A stretch of 64,000 nucleotides of DNA from Epithemia pelagica (lineage: Eukaryota; Bacillariophyta; Bacillariophyceae; Surirellales; Surirellaceae): NCBI GenBank assembly GCA_946965045.2, contig OX337234.1, forward strand, positions 1 to 64,000, in the 5' to 3' direction. Under the pieces are notes generated by a model. That model worked only from the letters and a program-made list of their open reading frames with translations. It made no database searches and was not told where the DNA came from. Of this stretch, positions 18,193 through 29,955 are shown piece by piece. Both the position numbers and the translations under genes were made by a program. Every line of letters begins with the position of its first letter. Position 1 is the first letter of the stretch.

Positions 18193-21100
18193 TCATATAG
18201 AACCATCTGAAGTCCAATCTGAAAAATCCTCCGGCAGTCCCTCACTAGTCATTGGCTTGATCCTTGTATCCAATGCCACCTCCCAATCGAATTCGAATTC
18301 AGGATTATTCTCGACATCATCCTCATCTCTCACTGCAAGTCCAACTGGCTGCCCAAACTCGATCGTCCCTCCATACTTCTGTACCCAACTAGGTCCAGTA
18401 GTTGCTTTTTCCTTATTGTTCGCAACAGACTCCTCGATTTCCTCCTCAGAGATCCCGAGTAAAAACACCATCCGACGTTGGATCCATCTTGCCATTGACT
18501 TCATTCGACTTTGATCGCCTTCTCCTTTGTTAGTTGCTCCACCACGCTGGGTCCTGGAGAAGTAATACGTCTTGAAAGCACTATTGAAGGCCTCCCACCC
18601 CTGTTGTGAGTGGGTGGAGAGGTTTCGCCAGTGCTGTAAGTACTCGCGGAGATGTCCGCTGCCGATTACATGAGCGTAGTTTGTTACGCCCTCGGCCCCG
18701 TAAAGTTCTACCCACAGTGCAAAGAACAGGTCAGCTTCCTTTTGGAAGTCCCAAATCTCTTGGTTGGAAAGGTCATGTTTTCGATTTACGATTTCAATGG
18801 CGGATCGGTAGTGACCAATACACTGTTTCCACTTCTCTCGACGTTCCTCATCCTCCACCATAGGATCAATTAGCTCGTTGATTTGTGAAATAATCTTTCT
18901 TACCTTAACATTGTCCATGGTGATAGTTCCCACCACGTTTTTTCGCCGATCGTATGGCATTTGCCATTGTTGTGACTGCATAGGGGTTCCAAGGACTTGA
19001 GTATTTACAATTTCCTCGACCTTCTCGATGAAAGCTTGGCACTTCCGATCGACAGAAGTGCGGTCGTCTTCATTGATCCAGTCGTGTTCGTCGTTCTTGG
19101 CATGGGTTAGACCACTCTTGAGACACATGGATAGGATCTTTATCCCCATGCGATTCTCTAGGTGTAACAGACATGGTACCGCGTCCATCATCATGACGAG
19201 AGCGCCCGCTACGTCCTTGTTTCCCTTTGGATCAAACTCTCGAACTCGGAGTGAAGCCATGCTATAAGTATATTCTGAGATATGTTGGACCTTCAAGCGA
19301 CTCTGCCTTTCTGACAAGGGTCCGTGCAACGACAACCCCCGTAACTGGAGATCGCTGTTGACATTCCGAGAGAATTCGATTCGATCTTGGACTTCGGCCT
19401 TCTGGAAATCGAAAGGAATGTTGTCTGATGAGCTGAGAGCAATGTCGTCTGGTGGGAGAGATGGATTGATGTCTGTCCTGATCTTTGATTTCTTCCTGAT
19501 GTCGTCAATTTCTTCTGCCACTTTGGGACTTTCTGCCTTGAATTTTTCAACTTCTTCCTTCATGAGTCCAATATGGGCTCCCGTGCACATATCAACGTGA
19601 CGGCATATCCAATTCTCGTCGTCGGTGTGCTTCAAATGAATGCAGATAGGACATTCTGATGCGAGACGAGTTTGTAAATGTAAGTCACTTGAAGCAATGG
19701 CGCATTTGCTACATGGATACTTACAAACCTTTGCTGCACCTCCACGTCCTGAAAGCTTCCAGTCACAGGACATATCGCAGTTCGTGGAGACTTTGGGGGG
19801 CTCGATCGCAAACCGTTGGGGAAGAACAATGGAAGCTGCCTCGTCAATCTCTTGGATCATACGAGCAAACAGTCCGCGAACAATTGACGTGCTTTCGCGA
19901 CCAATGACACAGACAATGGGGAATACTGAGTTCCTGGATTGCTTGTAGGGATTGGAGGAGTCATTGAATTTCAATCCGCCCAAAGTATGCGACAGATGCT
20001 TTGTCAACATGGCACCATCAATGCTTTGTGAGAGATTGACTGGACGAGAAGCAGCTTCACCATCCATCAATCCACCGGAATGTAGGATTACCCGCATCAC
20101 GTCAGCTGCGCGAAAGTAAAACCCTTCAGTCGAATCCCTCACATTCCTGATCATTCTAAAGGGACAAACAATCGAGCCGTAATGTTCCACCATAGCGGCA
20201 CAATTCTGCAGAGAGGATGTGCTGGGTATGATGGTACGCACATGCTTTTGTCCGTTACTCTCCACACGACGGAGTAGCTCGATTCCTTCAAAATTCAACA
20301 CTCCTCCGTGTCGATCCATTTCAGAAAGGATACGGAATGGTGTGAAAACTGTTTGACGAAGGTGCTTGCCGACCACTTCAAGCAAGACATCCTTCATTCG
20401 TCCCTGATGAATGTTGGAATTCAACAACATACCACACAAAGCTTTTAAGAAACGCGTTGCTCGGTCACTATTCTTTCCATGACGAAGAATGGCCTTGGAA
20501 ATGATGACACGAATGTTAGCAATGATCTGGTCCCCACGTTCCTTGTCCGAGGCCCGTGTTGGAACGGACTGAGACACCGCTTTGTCGGATTGTATCTCGA
20601 TGATACGAGCTTCAAGCTTGGTGATCTGTTTAGATTTCTTCTTGCTGCTCCTACGGACCTTGTTCAGATTGAGTTTGAGAGAGTGAATCTCACGGTCCTT
20701 GTTTTTCAAAGATAGCTCTATGTCCTTTTGCTTCGAGGACAGAGCGTCGTTTGCTTTTTGTACTTGTGCAAGTAACTGGCTGGTTGTCATTCCGGAATAG
20801 GATGTGGAGGAATTGGCCAGACTGCATGTGAGAACAGACATCCCTTCATTGCCATGGGGGGCAATAACTTCCTTGGCAACAGGTTCTTGTTCAGCTTCTG
20901 ATTCTTCAGAATCCGCAAAAATACCATTGGAGGATGACGAACCACTGGAGACGTCAGAATCATCTTCGGAATCAGGATCTGAATCAGATTCATCTTGTTT
21001 CGGAGGAGGTTTCTTGTCTTCTTCGGTTGTAACAACAGTAGATTGATTAACATGGGTTACATGAATCCCTTTCGACCTTTTAGAACGGCGATTCTTGCGG

Positions 21101-21540
21101 AAGCGACGTTTTGCTTTGCGTTTCTTGGGCCGGTTCTTGATAGATTCAATCTTGACTGGGTCGGTTGGCATGACTATATTGTCATGGGAAGCTGTGCAAG
21201 TGAATCGGCCATTCTCTGCTTTCCTGTTAATGGGGATGTTGGGGAAAGCGACTTCTTGTTCATCCGCGTCAAAGCAATCGCCGCAAAAGAAAAAACCTTC
21301 CCATCGCTGATATTGGTTTCTACCAAATACAGAACATGGCTTCGTGTCTTCGTTGGCAAAGTCACGGCAGATGCGGGCAATCCTTTTCCTTTCTAAAGCA
21401 CTTGAGTGGGGAGGACGCTTCGCCTCTCTACGACGAGCTCTCGTCTGTTGATTCGGGGAAACTGGGGCAGCCTCTGCTTCTTGCAGCTCTTCTTCGGCTT
21501 GCTCCATGGCAAGCCGTTGGGCTTGACGGGTGGTTGGCAT
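18193..21540 (-). CDS. Large unknown Cys-rich, coiled-coil protein
   Basis: Open frame of 1115 codons starting MPTTRQAQRL. Layout: basic N-terminus (30-60); a Cys pair in FFFCGDCFDADEQ near 90; a Lys/Arg-rich stretch (140-170) that could be a nuclear localisation signal; an Asp/Ser/Glu-rich acidic stretch (180-225); a coiled coil of about 70 residues (260-330); then a long folded region containing SQSIDGAMLTKHLSHT, a glycine-rich GRGGAAKVCKYPCSKCAI segment and further Cys/His pairs (CPICIHLKH, CRHVDMC). The Cys/His groups suggest zinc binding. The design (nuclear signal, zinc sites, conserved acidic residues) would suit a transposase or DNA-binding protein, but no catalytic motif is established. 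The 3' end converges with the previous gene. Confidence 0.65.
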   Translation of the reverse strand: MPTTRQAQRLAMEQAEEELQEAEAAPVSPNQQTRARRREAKRPPHSSALERKRIARICRDFANEDTKPCSVFGRNQYQRWEGFFFCGDCFDADEQEVAFPNIPINRKAENGRFTCTASHDNIVMPTDPVKIESIKNRPKKRKAKRRFRKNRRSKRSKGIHVTHVNQSTVVTTEEDKKPPPKQDESDSDPDSEDDSDVSSGSSSSNGIFADSEESEAEQEPVAKEVIAPHGNEGMSVLTCSLANSSTSYSGMTTSQLLAQVQKANDALSSKQKDIELSLKNKDREIHSLKLNLNKVRRSSKKKSKQITKLEARIIEIQSDKAVSQSVPTRASDKERGDQIIANIRVIISKAILRHGKNSDRATRFLKALCGMLLNSNIHQGRMKDVLLEVVGKHLRQTVFTPFRILSEMDRHGGVLNFEGIELLRRVESNGQKHVRTIIPSTSSLQNCAAMVEHYGSIVCPFRMIRNVRDSTEGFYFRAADVMRVILHSGGLMDGEAASRPVNLSQSIDGAMLTKHLSHTLGGLKFNDSSNPYKQSRNSVFPIVCVIGRESTSIVRGLFARMIQEIDEAASIVLPQRFAIEPPKVSTNCDMSCDWKLSGRGGAAKVCKYPCSKCAIASSDLHLQTRLASECPICIHLKHTDDENWICRHVDMCTGAHIGLMKEEVEKFKAESPKVAEEIDDIRKKSKIRTDINPSLPPDDIALSSSDNIPFDFQKAEVQDRIEFSRNVNSDLQLRGLSLHGPLSERQSRLKVQHISEYTYSMASLRVREFDPKGNKDVAGALVMMMDAVPCLLHLENRMGIKILSMCLKSGLTHAKNDEHDWINEDDRTSVDRKCQAFIEKVEEIVNTQVLGTPMQSQQWQMPYDRRKNVVGTITMDNVKVRKIISQINELIDPMVEDEERREKWKQCIGHYRSAIEIVNRKHDLSNQEIWDFQKEADLFFALWVELYGAEGVTNYAHVIGSGHLREYLQHWRNLSTHSQQGWEAFNSAFKTYYFSRTQRGGATNKGEGDQSRMKSMARWIQRRMVFLLGISEEEIEESVANNKEKATTGPSWVQKYGGTIEFGQPVGLAVRDEDDVENNPEFEFDWEVALDTRIKPMTSEGLPEDFSDWTSDGSI

Positions 21541-22453
21541 CGTTGGGTCTTCAATCGAAAGGAGAGGTGCCTGTTTGATTGATATGTTGATTCAGGAAGA
21601 GAGACATGATGGAACTTTATTCAGAGTTCCTTGTCAACATCATCTTTTCATCGGCTTCGGGTTCTGCGATTGAGTTTAGAACGGATGAATGAAATGCGAC
21701 TAAGGGGTAATGTAATATTCATGAACATATAAATTTTATGCAAAAAATCGTCGGGCGAGTTCTCGAAATCCATTCTCATACGTTTGGACTTAGTGAAATT
21801 TGGGAAAATGGGGTTCTGAAGAGGACGTGTGACAGGGGGTACTTCCACGATGATATGGCTCTTATGTAACGATGGCCTAACCTTGCCTTATGTATCAGAA
21901 AAGGTTTGGCATAGTTACATAAGAGCCAAGTCTCCGTTGTTGTGCCAATTCATTGGCTTTTTGGTACTGGCAGTCTTGGATGTTCATTCACGGCAGAGTC
22001 TCGGATTATATTTAATGAATGTCCTATTCGGGGTTTTTCCATTGATTAGAGCGCAGTGGGTGTGACATGTTTCTGAAGCGGTATTGGGTGGGGGAGGGTT
22101 GACATGCGCGCTAAAATGAACCGGAAATGCTGCTATTGAGGTAAAGAAAAATTATTCGATTCTTATTGGGTGCGAGCGACCATATCCGCGACCCCCAAGC
22201 TGGTCACCATGGCGATGGCGTACCGTCTTTTGAGCGCTCCTGGCCCCTCGAAAGACGCCACCAACGCAGAACCTCAGAGCTTCCCCTTCGTTCTTGAACC
22301 AAAGAGTTGGAGAATTGTGTTGTGGACACAAATCGTGAGCGCATCGGTTCCATTCTTTACATCCTTCCTTCCATTTCAAACGCCAAACACAAAGGTCGGA
22401 ACCATCCACCCTCCCCATCCTGTTCTCTCTGTCCTTGTGCCTGAAACAGTAGT
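21541..22453. other. Intergenic region with hairpin
   Basis: About 0.9 kb between the divergent starts of the large unknown gene and the first MATE gene, so it must hold both promoters. Apart from the hairpin at 21856-21928, no repeat or gene is supported. Confidence 0.5.
21856..21928. repeat. 73-base hairpin with perfect 15-base arms
   Basis: TGGCTCTTATGTAAC at 21856-21870 is repeated inverted and perfectly as GTTACATAAGAGCCA at 21914-21928. Imperfect pairing continues inward (ATGGCCTAACCTT against AAGGTTTGGCAT). It could be a miniature foldback element or a structured regulatory site; no target duplication is clear. Confidence 0.7.
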
Positions 22454-24359
22454 ATGACGACGCCATGCGCCGTTGATTCCAAGACGGATCCTCACAGAAC
22501 AAGAGATGAGGAAGAACCTGTCACGGAACGTACTTTATTGGTACCAATCAATGACAACGAGGACGATGACACGGTTCAGGGCACAACAACTGCTGCTTGG
22601 TCATCGTCTGCAGTGATGTCCTTGGGGTGGTTTTGGTCGGAATGTCAAACGTGGGCATTCTTGTCGATCCCCACCATGGTCATCAATTTAAGTTTTGTCG
22701 TGCCTCATGTTTGGTCGGCCTCGTATATTGGACGAACGTTGTATCCTGTCCACTTGAGTGGCTTTGCCTTGGCCACCTTGACTGGCAATGTCTTTCAAGG
22801 GACCTTGTTGCAAGGACTCTTCAATGCCAGGTTGGTCCCTAAATAGTGTTGTCGTCGTTGTGTGTGTTTTGTAGTATCTCACTCACTGCGATTCTCCTCC
22901 TGATTCCGTTTTGTTGTCATCGTGTTCATCTCTACCATGTATATTATACAGTGACACTCTTTCTCCCCAAGCCTTTGGAGCTCAACAGTATCGCGAATTG
23001 GGTTTGTTGGCCATTCGAGGCAGTGTGGCATCCCTGGTCCTGGTCATTCTTCCTCTCACGGTCGTCTTGTGGGTGTGGATGCCCGACATTTTGGTCCAGG
23101 GATTGGGACAAGACGAGGAAGCCTCTCGAGTCGCGGCCGACTTTTATCGTGTGTATTCCGTGGGCTTACCCGCGTATGCCCTGTATTGCATTGTCTGGAA
23201 ATTCTTGTCGGCTCAAAGCATTTTGTGGCCCTTGGTCGTATCGACATTGGTTTCCACCCTCCTTGTCTTTCCCGTGGCCTTGACTGTTTTATTGGAAGAA
23301 GGATCTGGTGGAGGCGGACTCTTTTTCTTCCTTGGACATTTTGGAGAAGTGACAAACACAACCAACGATATCGGTAACGTGAATATGGGTACCGACGAAC
23401 AACAAGCAGGATTCCTGGCTCCGGCTGCCGCAACATCCATTTATTACATGAGTCAATGTCTTTTGGTGCTATTGCTCGTCTGGTATTGGCAGCCACACCA
23501 TCCTGCGACATGGACCAAAGGCTTTTTGTGGGATGCGACCGTGTGGCGACAAGCCTTGGCCTGGCAACCTCTCTCGCAGTACTTGTCCTTGGGATTGGGA
23601 GGTATCTTAACCTACTTGGAATGGGTCTATTGGGAAGCCTTGTCACTCATGGTTGGTACCTTTGGTGTGGTACCCCTATCGGCCCATGCCATTCCCAGTC
23701 AAGTACTGGATGTCGCCTACATGATTCCCTGGGGAATGGGCATTGCCCTTTCGATTCGATTGGGACAAGTCCTGGCATCATCCTCTGTCAAACTGGACAA
23801 GAACCAATCGCTTTCGTTTCGTACTAGCACAAGGAATGCGATTCGAAACAGCAAACTCTTGGCCGTCACAGCGTTGCTGGTGAGTGTACTCGTGTTTGGA
23901 GTGGGAGCCTTGGTCTTGTACCAGGCGCAGGATTGGATTGTCGTACGGCTCTTTACCCACCATGAAAACAAGGATGCGGCCGTGGCGGAATTGTGTCGGC
24001 AAATTTGGGGTCATGTCGCACTCTTGTTTTTTGTCTTGGGCATGTATGCCATGGTCATTGGCATTGCCGTGGGATTGGGATTGCAATGGACCTTGGGGAT
24101 TGTCACGGTGGTGTGTTTGTGGTGTGTGGGTGTCCCCACCGCCTATTGGTTCGCGGTGCAACGCCAAGGAGGATTGGTGGCCGCCTGGTCCTGTTTCTGG
24201 CCCCCCTACCTTCTCATTAACGGCATTATGTGTCTGGTCTTTTTCGTCACAACCGATTGGGAGGACATTGTGGACGAAATTCAGCAACGCGAACAACAAC
24301 AACAAGAGGCAAAAGAAGGACAAGGAGAACACACAAAAGAACACGAGTCACAACCGTAA
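22454..24359 (+). CDS. MATE-family transporter A
   Basis: Two exons, 22454-22830 and 22952-24359, joined over a 121-base GT-AG intron give 594 aa. The splice restores the MATE segment FQGTLLQGLFNA-SDTLSPQAFGA, and the second MATE gene has an intron at the same codon and phase. About 12 hydrophobic segments follow an acidic N-terminus of about 60 residues; the tail is Gln/Glu/Lys-rich and probably cytosolic. MATE proteins export organic cations, metabolites or drugs in exchange for protons or sodium; the substrate here cannot be told. There is no plastid or secretory leader, so plasma or vacuolar membrane is likely. It is the outer-left member of the inverted MATE/bestrophin duplication. Confidence 0.88.
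22831..22951 (+). other. Intron of MATE transporter A
   Basis: The donor is CCAG/GTTGGT and the acceptor ATTATACAG/TGACAC. Reading through without splicing stops seven codons into the intron; removing it joins two halves of a conserved MATE motif in frame. Confidence 0.85.
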
Positions 24360-25212
24360 CAGCACAAACAGTAAGACGAGGATGTAACAACCCTAACACA
24401 CGACATACAAGTGAAGCAATGCGAGGAACGTACAAGGAACAGCAAAACCCGAGAGGAGTGGAAATTGGAATCCAATAATTTCCACAACTCATACAACGAA
24501 TGCCTAGTCGGGTGCGTCGCGCATGTGGATCCAGTGGCTTTCCTCACTCCCTCAAGGGATTCTTCCTCTTGACCGTTTGACGACTTGTAGAGAGTATCAG
24601 GAATCAGGACCAGTCGAAAACGCGCACCGACTATGCGTCATGCCTTGTTGTATCGTTTCTTGGAGAGATTCGGGGCCATTGTCGTGTTGCTCGTTTGGTT
24701 GTATGAGCGGAATTTCCGCTTGTTTTGTTTGTCTCCAAGTACCACATTCCAGAACAAGATGCACATTTCAGAACAAAACGGGCGGAGCCAAAAGCTACGA
24801 TTGTAGGCAAGCTACGTCCTCCTTGTCCTTTCTTGTGTGTCGTATTTTGCTTGGCCGTTGCCACAAATAATGTACAAGAAAGCGTATCCATCTATACGGT
24901 ATGAATGTGGTGTGGTCCATTCATGGAGACGACGCTCCGGTAATCTGATTGTGATTCTACAAAGGGAACTATCGGGACCCTCTGTACGGCACCAAAGCAA
25001 GAAAACCGACGAAACAGGTTACTACTACTTAGTTTTACATCCGGTACGCTGGGGCTGGCGGTAAATGTATATGTCGTATTGGTTCATGCGCATGTCGTCG
25101 ACGGATACACTACCGGTTTGTGTTGTGTGTGTGTGTGTGTCAAAGAAAGCGTAGCTTGGCATGGCGATGGCTGGAGCCTGTAGACTTGTTGTATAGACGT
25201 GGATGCTTCCGC
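24360..25212. other. Intergenic region between converging genes
   Basis: About 0.85 kb between the 3' ends of MATE A and bestrophin A. It has a short TG dinucleotide run near 25128-25141. No gene or other element is seen. Confidence 0.5.
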
Positions 25213-26933
25213 TTAGTCTTGGGATTGAGTTCTCAAAAACTCTTCCATGGACGCCCACGACGACGACGATGCTGCTGGTGCGGGTGATGGTGACGGAGGC
25301 GGCAATCCCCCGCCATTGGCCGTGACGGCACCATTGGTCGTTGCACCATTGCTGTTGGTCTGCACCACACGGTCCCAGAGCGACGTGGCCGAGGCGGCGG
25401 CCGTTTTACTGTCGGCCAAGACGGATCGTTCCGAATAAAAGAGCGCATGTTGGGGAAGGACGGGTTTTACAGCACGTCCATTGTCGCCCGGTTGCCAGGA
25501 TTGAATTTCCGTACACCAATTGAAAATTTTGTCACAAAAGGCTTGCATGGGCAAGACGGTAAAGGGTTCTTCCAGTTGCGTGCCAATTTCTTCAATGCCA
25601 AACAACATGGTGGAAATGACCACCATGGTGGGAATCATGGCCACATGATTCCACGACGGAGCAAAGGCTTCGTACAATCCAAAGGGTAGGAGCAACAACC
25701 AGACGGCCAAGAAGCGGGCCAAATGCCGCGAATAAAACAATGGGACGGGACTGGTCAAGATGCGTTCGGAACTGCCCAAATTGTCTTCAAAGATACTGAC
25801 GGCGCGATGAATTTCATTTTTTCGCAAGTAATGCATGGGCAAATCTTCAATGGCATAGGACAAATCTTGCAGGGCGCGATTGGGTCGATGGGCGGCTTGG
25901 ATAATGGCTTCAGCCTGTTGGGTGGGCAACTTTTGGTAGAGTTCTTGACAAAAGTCAACCTCATCTTCTTCGGTCGGACTCAAGTGTCGTTTCATGCTTC
26001 GGACAAAGGCCCAGGTACATTCGGCCACATGGGTCAAATCGGCCTGACGTTGTTCCGGACTCACACCCGTACTGTCGTAATAGGCATTGGCCATGCGATT
26101 CAAGTTACGGGTGTGATTAATGTTCATTCCCCAATTCTTGCGGGCTTCGTCCCATCGTTGATAGGACGTGTTGGTACGAAAGACTGTGTGTGGTAGGTAT
26201 TAGGTAAGTATGTTGGTAGGTAGAAGCCAGGAACACGATTGAACGACGACGACGACGACAAGAGTAGTAGAAACCACAAACAGAGAAAGAACGCATTGGT
26301 GTAAGACAAACACTGTATTGGAGACAAGAACAACAAACACAAACCAACACAACCCACACACACACCATCGTGAGTAAACGTACCCAACAAGAGTCCGAGC
26401 GACGGACTGGTCAAGGTAAAGGAGGCGAGGGGCAATCCGAGTTTGGGCAAGTATTGCGATTGCAAAAGGGCGGGTTGGACGACGCCCTCCAAATTGGTGT
26501 ATCCCCCGACCAGGGCATTGTAGGCACAGACAAAGACGGCCACGGCCGTCGTCAAGGCCACTTCGCGGCCCAAATTTTTGTAGACACCACTACTAAAAAT
26601 GGCTTGCAAATACCAAATAAATCGATCTTGACTGCGATGCTTTTTCCAATCGTCATGACTGTAGACGGTGCGACGAAATTTGCGTTGGCCTTCGCCCGAT
26701 GGCAAATCCGTCAGGGTACGCAAGCGTTCAAAACTATCCCATCCGGTACTGGTAAAGGATTGCTGTTGCGCCGTTGGAGGAGGACTGTTGTGATTGGGCT
26801 CTCGCTTTTTCAAGGACGAGGGATTGGAGGAGGTGGGAAGAGACGTTTGGGTGGCACCCGGTGGCAACACAAAGGCCGAGCAGGACACGGTGGTCCACAC
26901 CGCCACGAGGAGGAGGAAAAGCCACGCTTTCAT
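25213..26933 (-). CDS. Plastid-type bestrophin-like anion channel A
   Basis: Exons 26933-26384 and 26183-25213, split by a 200-base intron, encode 506 aa. The splice creates LLLVFRTNTSYRRWDEARKNWG, the hallmark of the bestrophin/UPF0187 family. A signal peptide (MKAWLFLLLVAVWTTVSC) ends in SAF-VLPP. Phe just after the cleavage site followed by a Ser/Pro-rich stretch is the diatom bipartite plastid-targeting pattern. Hydrophobic segments near 140-190 and 310-350 fit the channel fold, and the C-terminus is Pro/Ser-rich. In algae, thylakoid bestrophins carry bicarbonate for carbon concentration; that role is inferred. It is the paralogue of, and divergent from, bestrophin B. Confidence 0.88.
26184..26383 (-). 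other. Intron of bestrophin A
   Basis: The donor is TTGTTGG/GTACGT and the acceptor CACACAG/TCTTTC. Position and phase (after the first base of the Val codon in LLLV-FRTN) are the same as in bestrophin B. Confidence 0.85.
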
Positions 26934-28085
26934 GGTATTTGTACTGAATCGTAACGTTAAGGAGAAACCGGCTTGCCTCTGAACTGGGAGGATTGAAAGT
27001 TTTTATGAGACAAGGATAGAACCAAAATGTGTGACTGTGAGATTGTAGGAGGAGGAGGAGGAATCAAGGAGGGGGAAGCAGCGATCCACAATGCAAAATG
27101 GGAGAGACGGAGAGAGAGCGATGAGCGAGATAGAAAGCGAGTGGATTTCTCTACTAGTAGGGGAAGAGAGCGAGAGAGACAAAAGGTCCAGAGTCCAGAG
27201 AGACAAGAGATGATGATGATGATAATGATGATGATGATGATGAAGAAGTTTGCACAGGAACGGAGGAAACGAACCAGAGATAAGAGTTTTCCACTTACCG
27301 ACTTTGGCCGGCTGCAGCTGCTGCTACTCGGGTGAACACGACAAGGGAGAGACAGAGCGAAAAAAGGATTCTCTTTTCGGTGGTGTCCACCACCAATAGA
27401 GATGAAAGGCGAACGGTGGTGAAAGGTGTGTGTCTGTCCACCGAACGACGACAACGACGACAAGAGATATGTTTTTCGTCGTTGACTTGATGAGGCTAGA
27501 TAGAGTGGAGATGGAATTCGGATTTCGGATTGGAAGGAAACCAACAAGAGGCCTTGTTGCGAGAGGTGACTGTGACACGATGGACGGCGGTGATGGGTGA
27601 TGGACCTTATCTTTGGCTTGTCGTTTGTCGTCTTGTCTTCGGTTGTTGCTGTCGCAGTTGCGGTTTGAGAACGGAAAGACTTCGATCTGACGTACTTGGA
27701 CTTCTCGTCCTTCCATGTCCCAGGGGAACCCGGTGCGACATGCAAAGCGACTGAGTTTCATACAAACATTCAGTGTGCGAGCGACCGACGAGTCGAACCG
27801 TCCGTGCGGGTACGTCACACCACAGCCAGAAATCGAACCGAACGCCGTGATGGATCCTTCGAACGACCAGAAAGATACCCTCGCCCATTATCATCCATCA
27901 CCACCGTCCATTGGTGGATCGGAGTTCGAATCCTTTTTTGTTTTCAGCCTTCTTGTGGAAACCCCTCGTTGGTCTCCAGCTGCAAGACCAGATCGGGCCT
28001 CTCGTGTCTCCTCTTTGGACCAAGACCAGATCAACAGAAAGAAACACAGCACGAAAACGAGTTGAGAATTGAAAAGAATAGGATC
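26934..28085. promoter_or_regulatory. Shared divergent promoter region of the two bestrophin genes
   Basis: The start codons of the two divergent paralogues face each other across 1.15 kb, the axis of the inverted duplication. The region has a purine-rich stretch and a GATGATGAT microsatellite (about 27209-27246). The frame of bestrophin B extends upstream to 27696, but the signal peptide places the real start at 28086. Shared control of both genes is inferred from layout only. Confidence 0.5.
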
Positions 28086-29955
28086 ATGATCATCTCATCG
28101 TGGACCCATCGTATCCTTCTCCTCGCAACAACGTGGACCACTCTCCTTCTTCTCTTTGGGAGCACTCCTCGTACTTCGGCATTTATCCTTCCTTCTTCCT
28201 CTTCTCCCTCGTCTTCTCCCTCGTCTCCTCCTCCCCCAGTCCGTCCGACCCATCATCCTCCCGTGTCGCCGTTTGTCTTGCGAGACTTTACCAGTACGGG
28301 ATGGGATAGTTTTGAACGCATCAAAAAGGGTGGCGTCATTACCGATTTTCCCTCGGGCGAACGACAACGCAAATATCGTCGTACAGTCTACACGCACGAC
28401 GATTGGAAAAAACATCGGAGTCAAGATCGCTTTCTCATTTATTTAAAAGCCATTTTGACGCAAGGCGCCTATCAAAATTTGGCCGGTGAAGTCACGCTGA
28501 CCGCCTCGGTGGCTGTCGTGGTTTGTTTGTACAATGCCCTCGTGGGTGGCTATGACGATCTCAATGGAGTTTCTCATGCCGCCGTACTGCAATCGCAATA
28601 TTTGCCCCAACTCGGATTGCCCCTTTCCTTTTTTACCTTGACCAGTCCATCGCTCGGGCTCTTGTTGGGTACGTACCTGCACATCCTGGGATTGTACTCT
28701 ATACCCCCAAAATTTGAGTCCACAACTCACAAACAAATGACATGTCTTCTCTCTATTACTACGACTGTTTGGTTTGTGTGCGTGTTTGGTTGGTTGTGAC
28801 GACGATTTATTACTTGCTTCATCGTTTCTCGATTCGATCCTTTTTACATGTGTGGGTGGACGATTTCTCTCTCTCAATCTCTCTCTCTCTATATATATAT
28901 ATTATATATGTATTCCAGTCTTTCGAACCAACACATCGTATCGTCGATGGGACGAGGCTCGCAAGAATTGGGGTCGCAACATTAATCATACCCGCAATTT
29001 GAATCGCATGGCCAATGCCTATTACGACGACACGCGGCAGTATGGCAATGGCGCCTCACCGGAGCAACGTGCGGCCGACCTCCATCATGTCGCACTGTGT
29101 ACCTGGGCCTTTGTCCGGTGCATGAAACGACACTTGAGTCCGACCGAAGAAGATGAGGCGGAATTTGTCAAGGAATTGTACGAAAAGTTACCGGCCGAGC
29201 AGGCCCAAAAAATTGTCAGCTCCACTCATCGACCCAATCGCGCCATTCAAGATTTGAGTTTTGCCATTGAAGAATTGCCCATGCATTATATGCGCAAACA
29301 TGAAGTCCATCAAACCATTACCATTTTTGAAGACAATTTGGGCAGTTCCGAACGCATCTTGACCAGTCCCGTGCCACTCTTTTATTCCCGTCATTTGGCC
29401 CGCTTCTTGGCCGCTTGGTTGCTGCTCCTGCCCTTGGGCTTGTACGATACCTTTGGCAAATCCTGGAATCACTTGGCCATGATTCCCGCCATTGTGGTCA
29501 TTTCCACCATGTTGTTTGGCATTGAAGAAATTGGCACACAACTCGAAGAACCCTTTACCGTCTTGCCCATGCAAGCCTTTTGTGACAAGATTTACAATTG
29601 GTGTGTGGAAATTCAAACTTGGATGCCCGGCGACAATGGACGAGGCCGTCGGACCCAAGATCCCAAACATGTCTTGTACTTTTCCGAACAAGAATCGGCC
29701 GCTCATGAAGAAGCATCCTTAACCATGATGATGAATGCCATGACGCCGGAAGCAGTCTTGCCACCGCCACCACCGCTCGAACAAGTTTCTCCTCCGGTTC
29801 CGGCTGTGGAGGAACCTCTCAACAGTGTGGAGTCTGCGACACTGGAAGAACCAGCGTCGGAGGAGATATCCACCCCTCCTCCTCCAGCGTCGTCGTCATC
29901 ACCCGCATCCCTGTCCATGGAAGAGTTTTTGAAGCGTCAATCCGAAGGTGTGTAG
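28086..29955 (+). CDS. Plastid-type bestrophin-like anion channel B
   Basis: Exons 28086-28668 and 28919-29955, split by a 249-base intron, give 539 aa. The start MIISSWTHRILLL is chosen because it begins a signal peptide ending TSAF-ILPS, the diatom plastid-import motif. The splice restores LLLVFRTNTSYRRWDEARKNWG. Most of the core is near-identical to bestrophin A (FTSTGWDSFER, YTHDDWKKHRSQDRF, TLTSPSLG, EEIGTQLEEPFTVLPMQAFCDKI in pieces). The Ser/Pro-rich linker after the leader and the Pro/Glu-rich C-terminus differ, but both proteins end in a similar SMEEFL-[RK]-[TR]QS segment. Probable role: bicarbonate or chloride channel in a plastid membrane. Confidence 0.88.
28669..28918 (+). other. 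Intron of bestrophin B
   Basis: GT-AG intron with donor TTGTTGG/GTACGT and acceptor TATTCCAG/TCTTTC. It contains a CT-rich run passing into an AT repeat (about 28867-28910) just before the acceptor. Confidence 0.85.

Noticed and set aside
27696-28085. Upstream extension of bestrophin B (open frame to 27696)
   Set aside because: The signal peptide and plastid motif begin at 28086; the upstream codons have no recognised content and match no part of bestrophin A.
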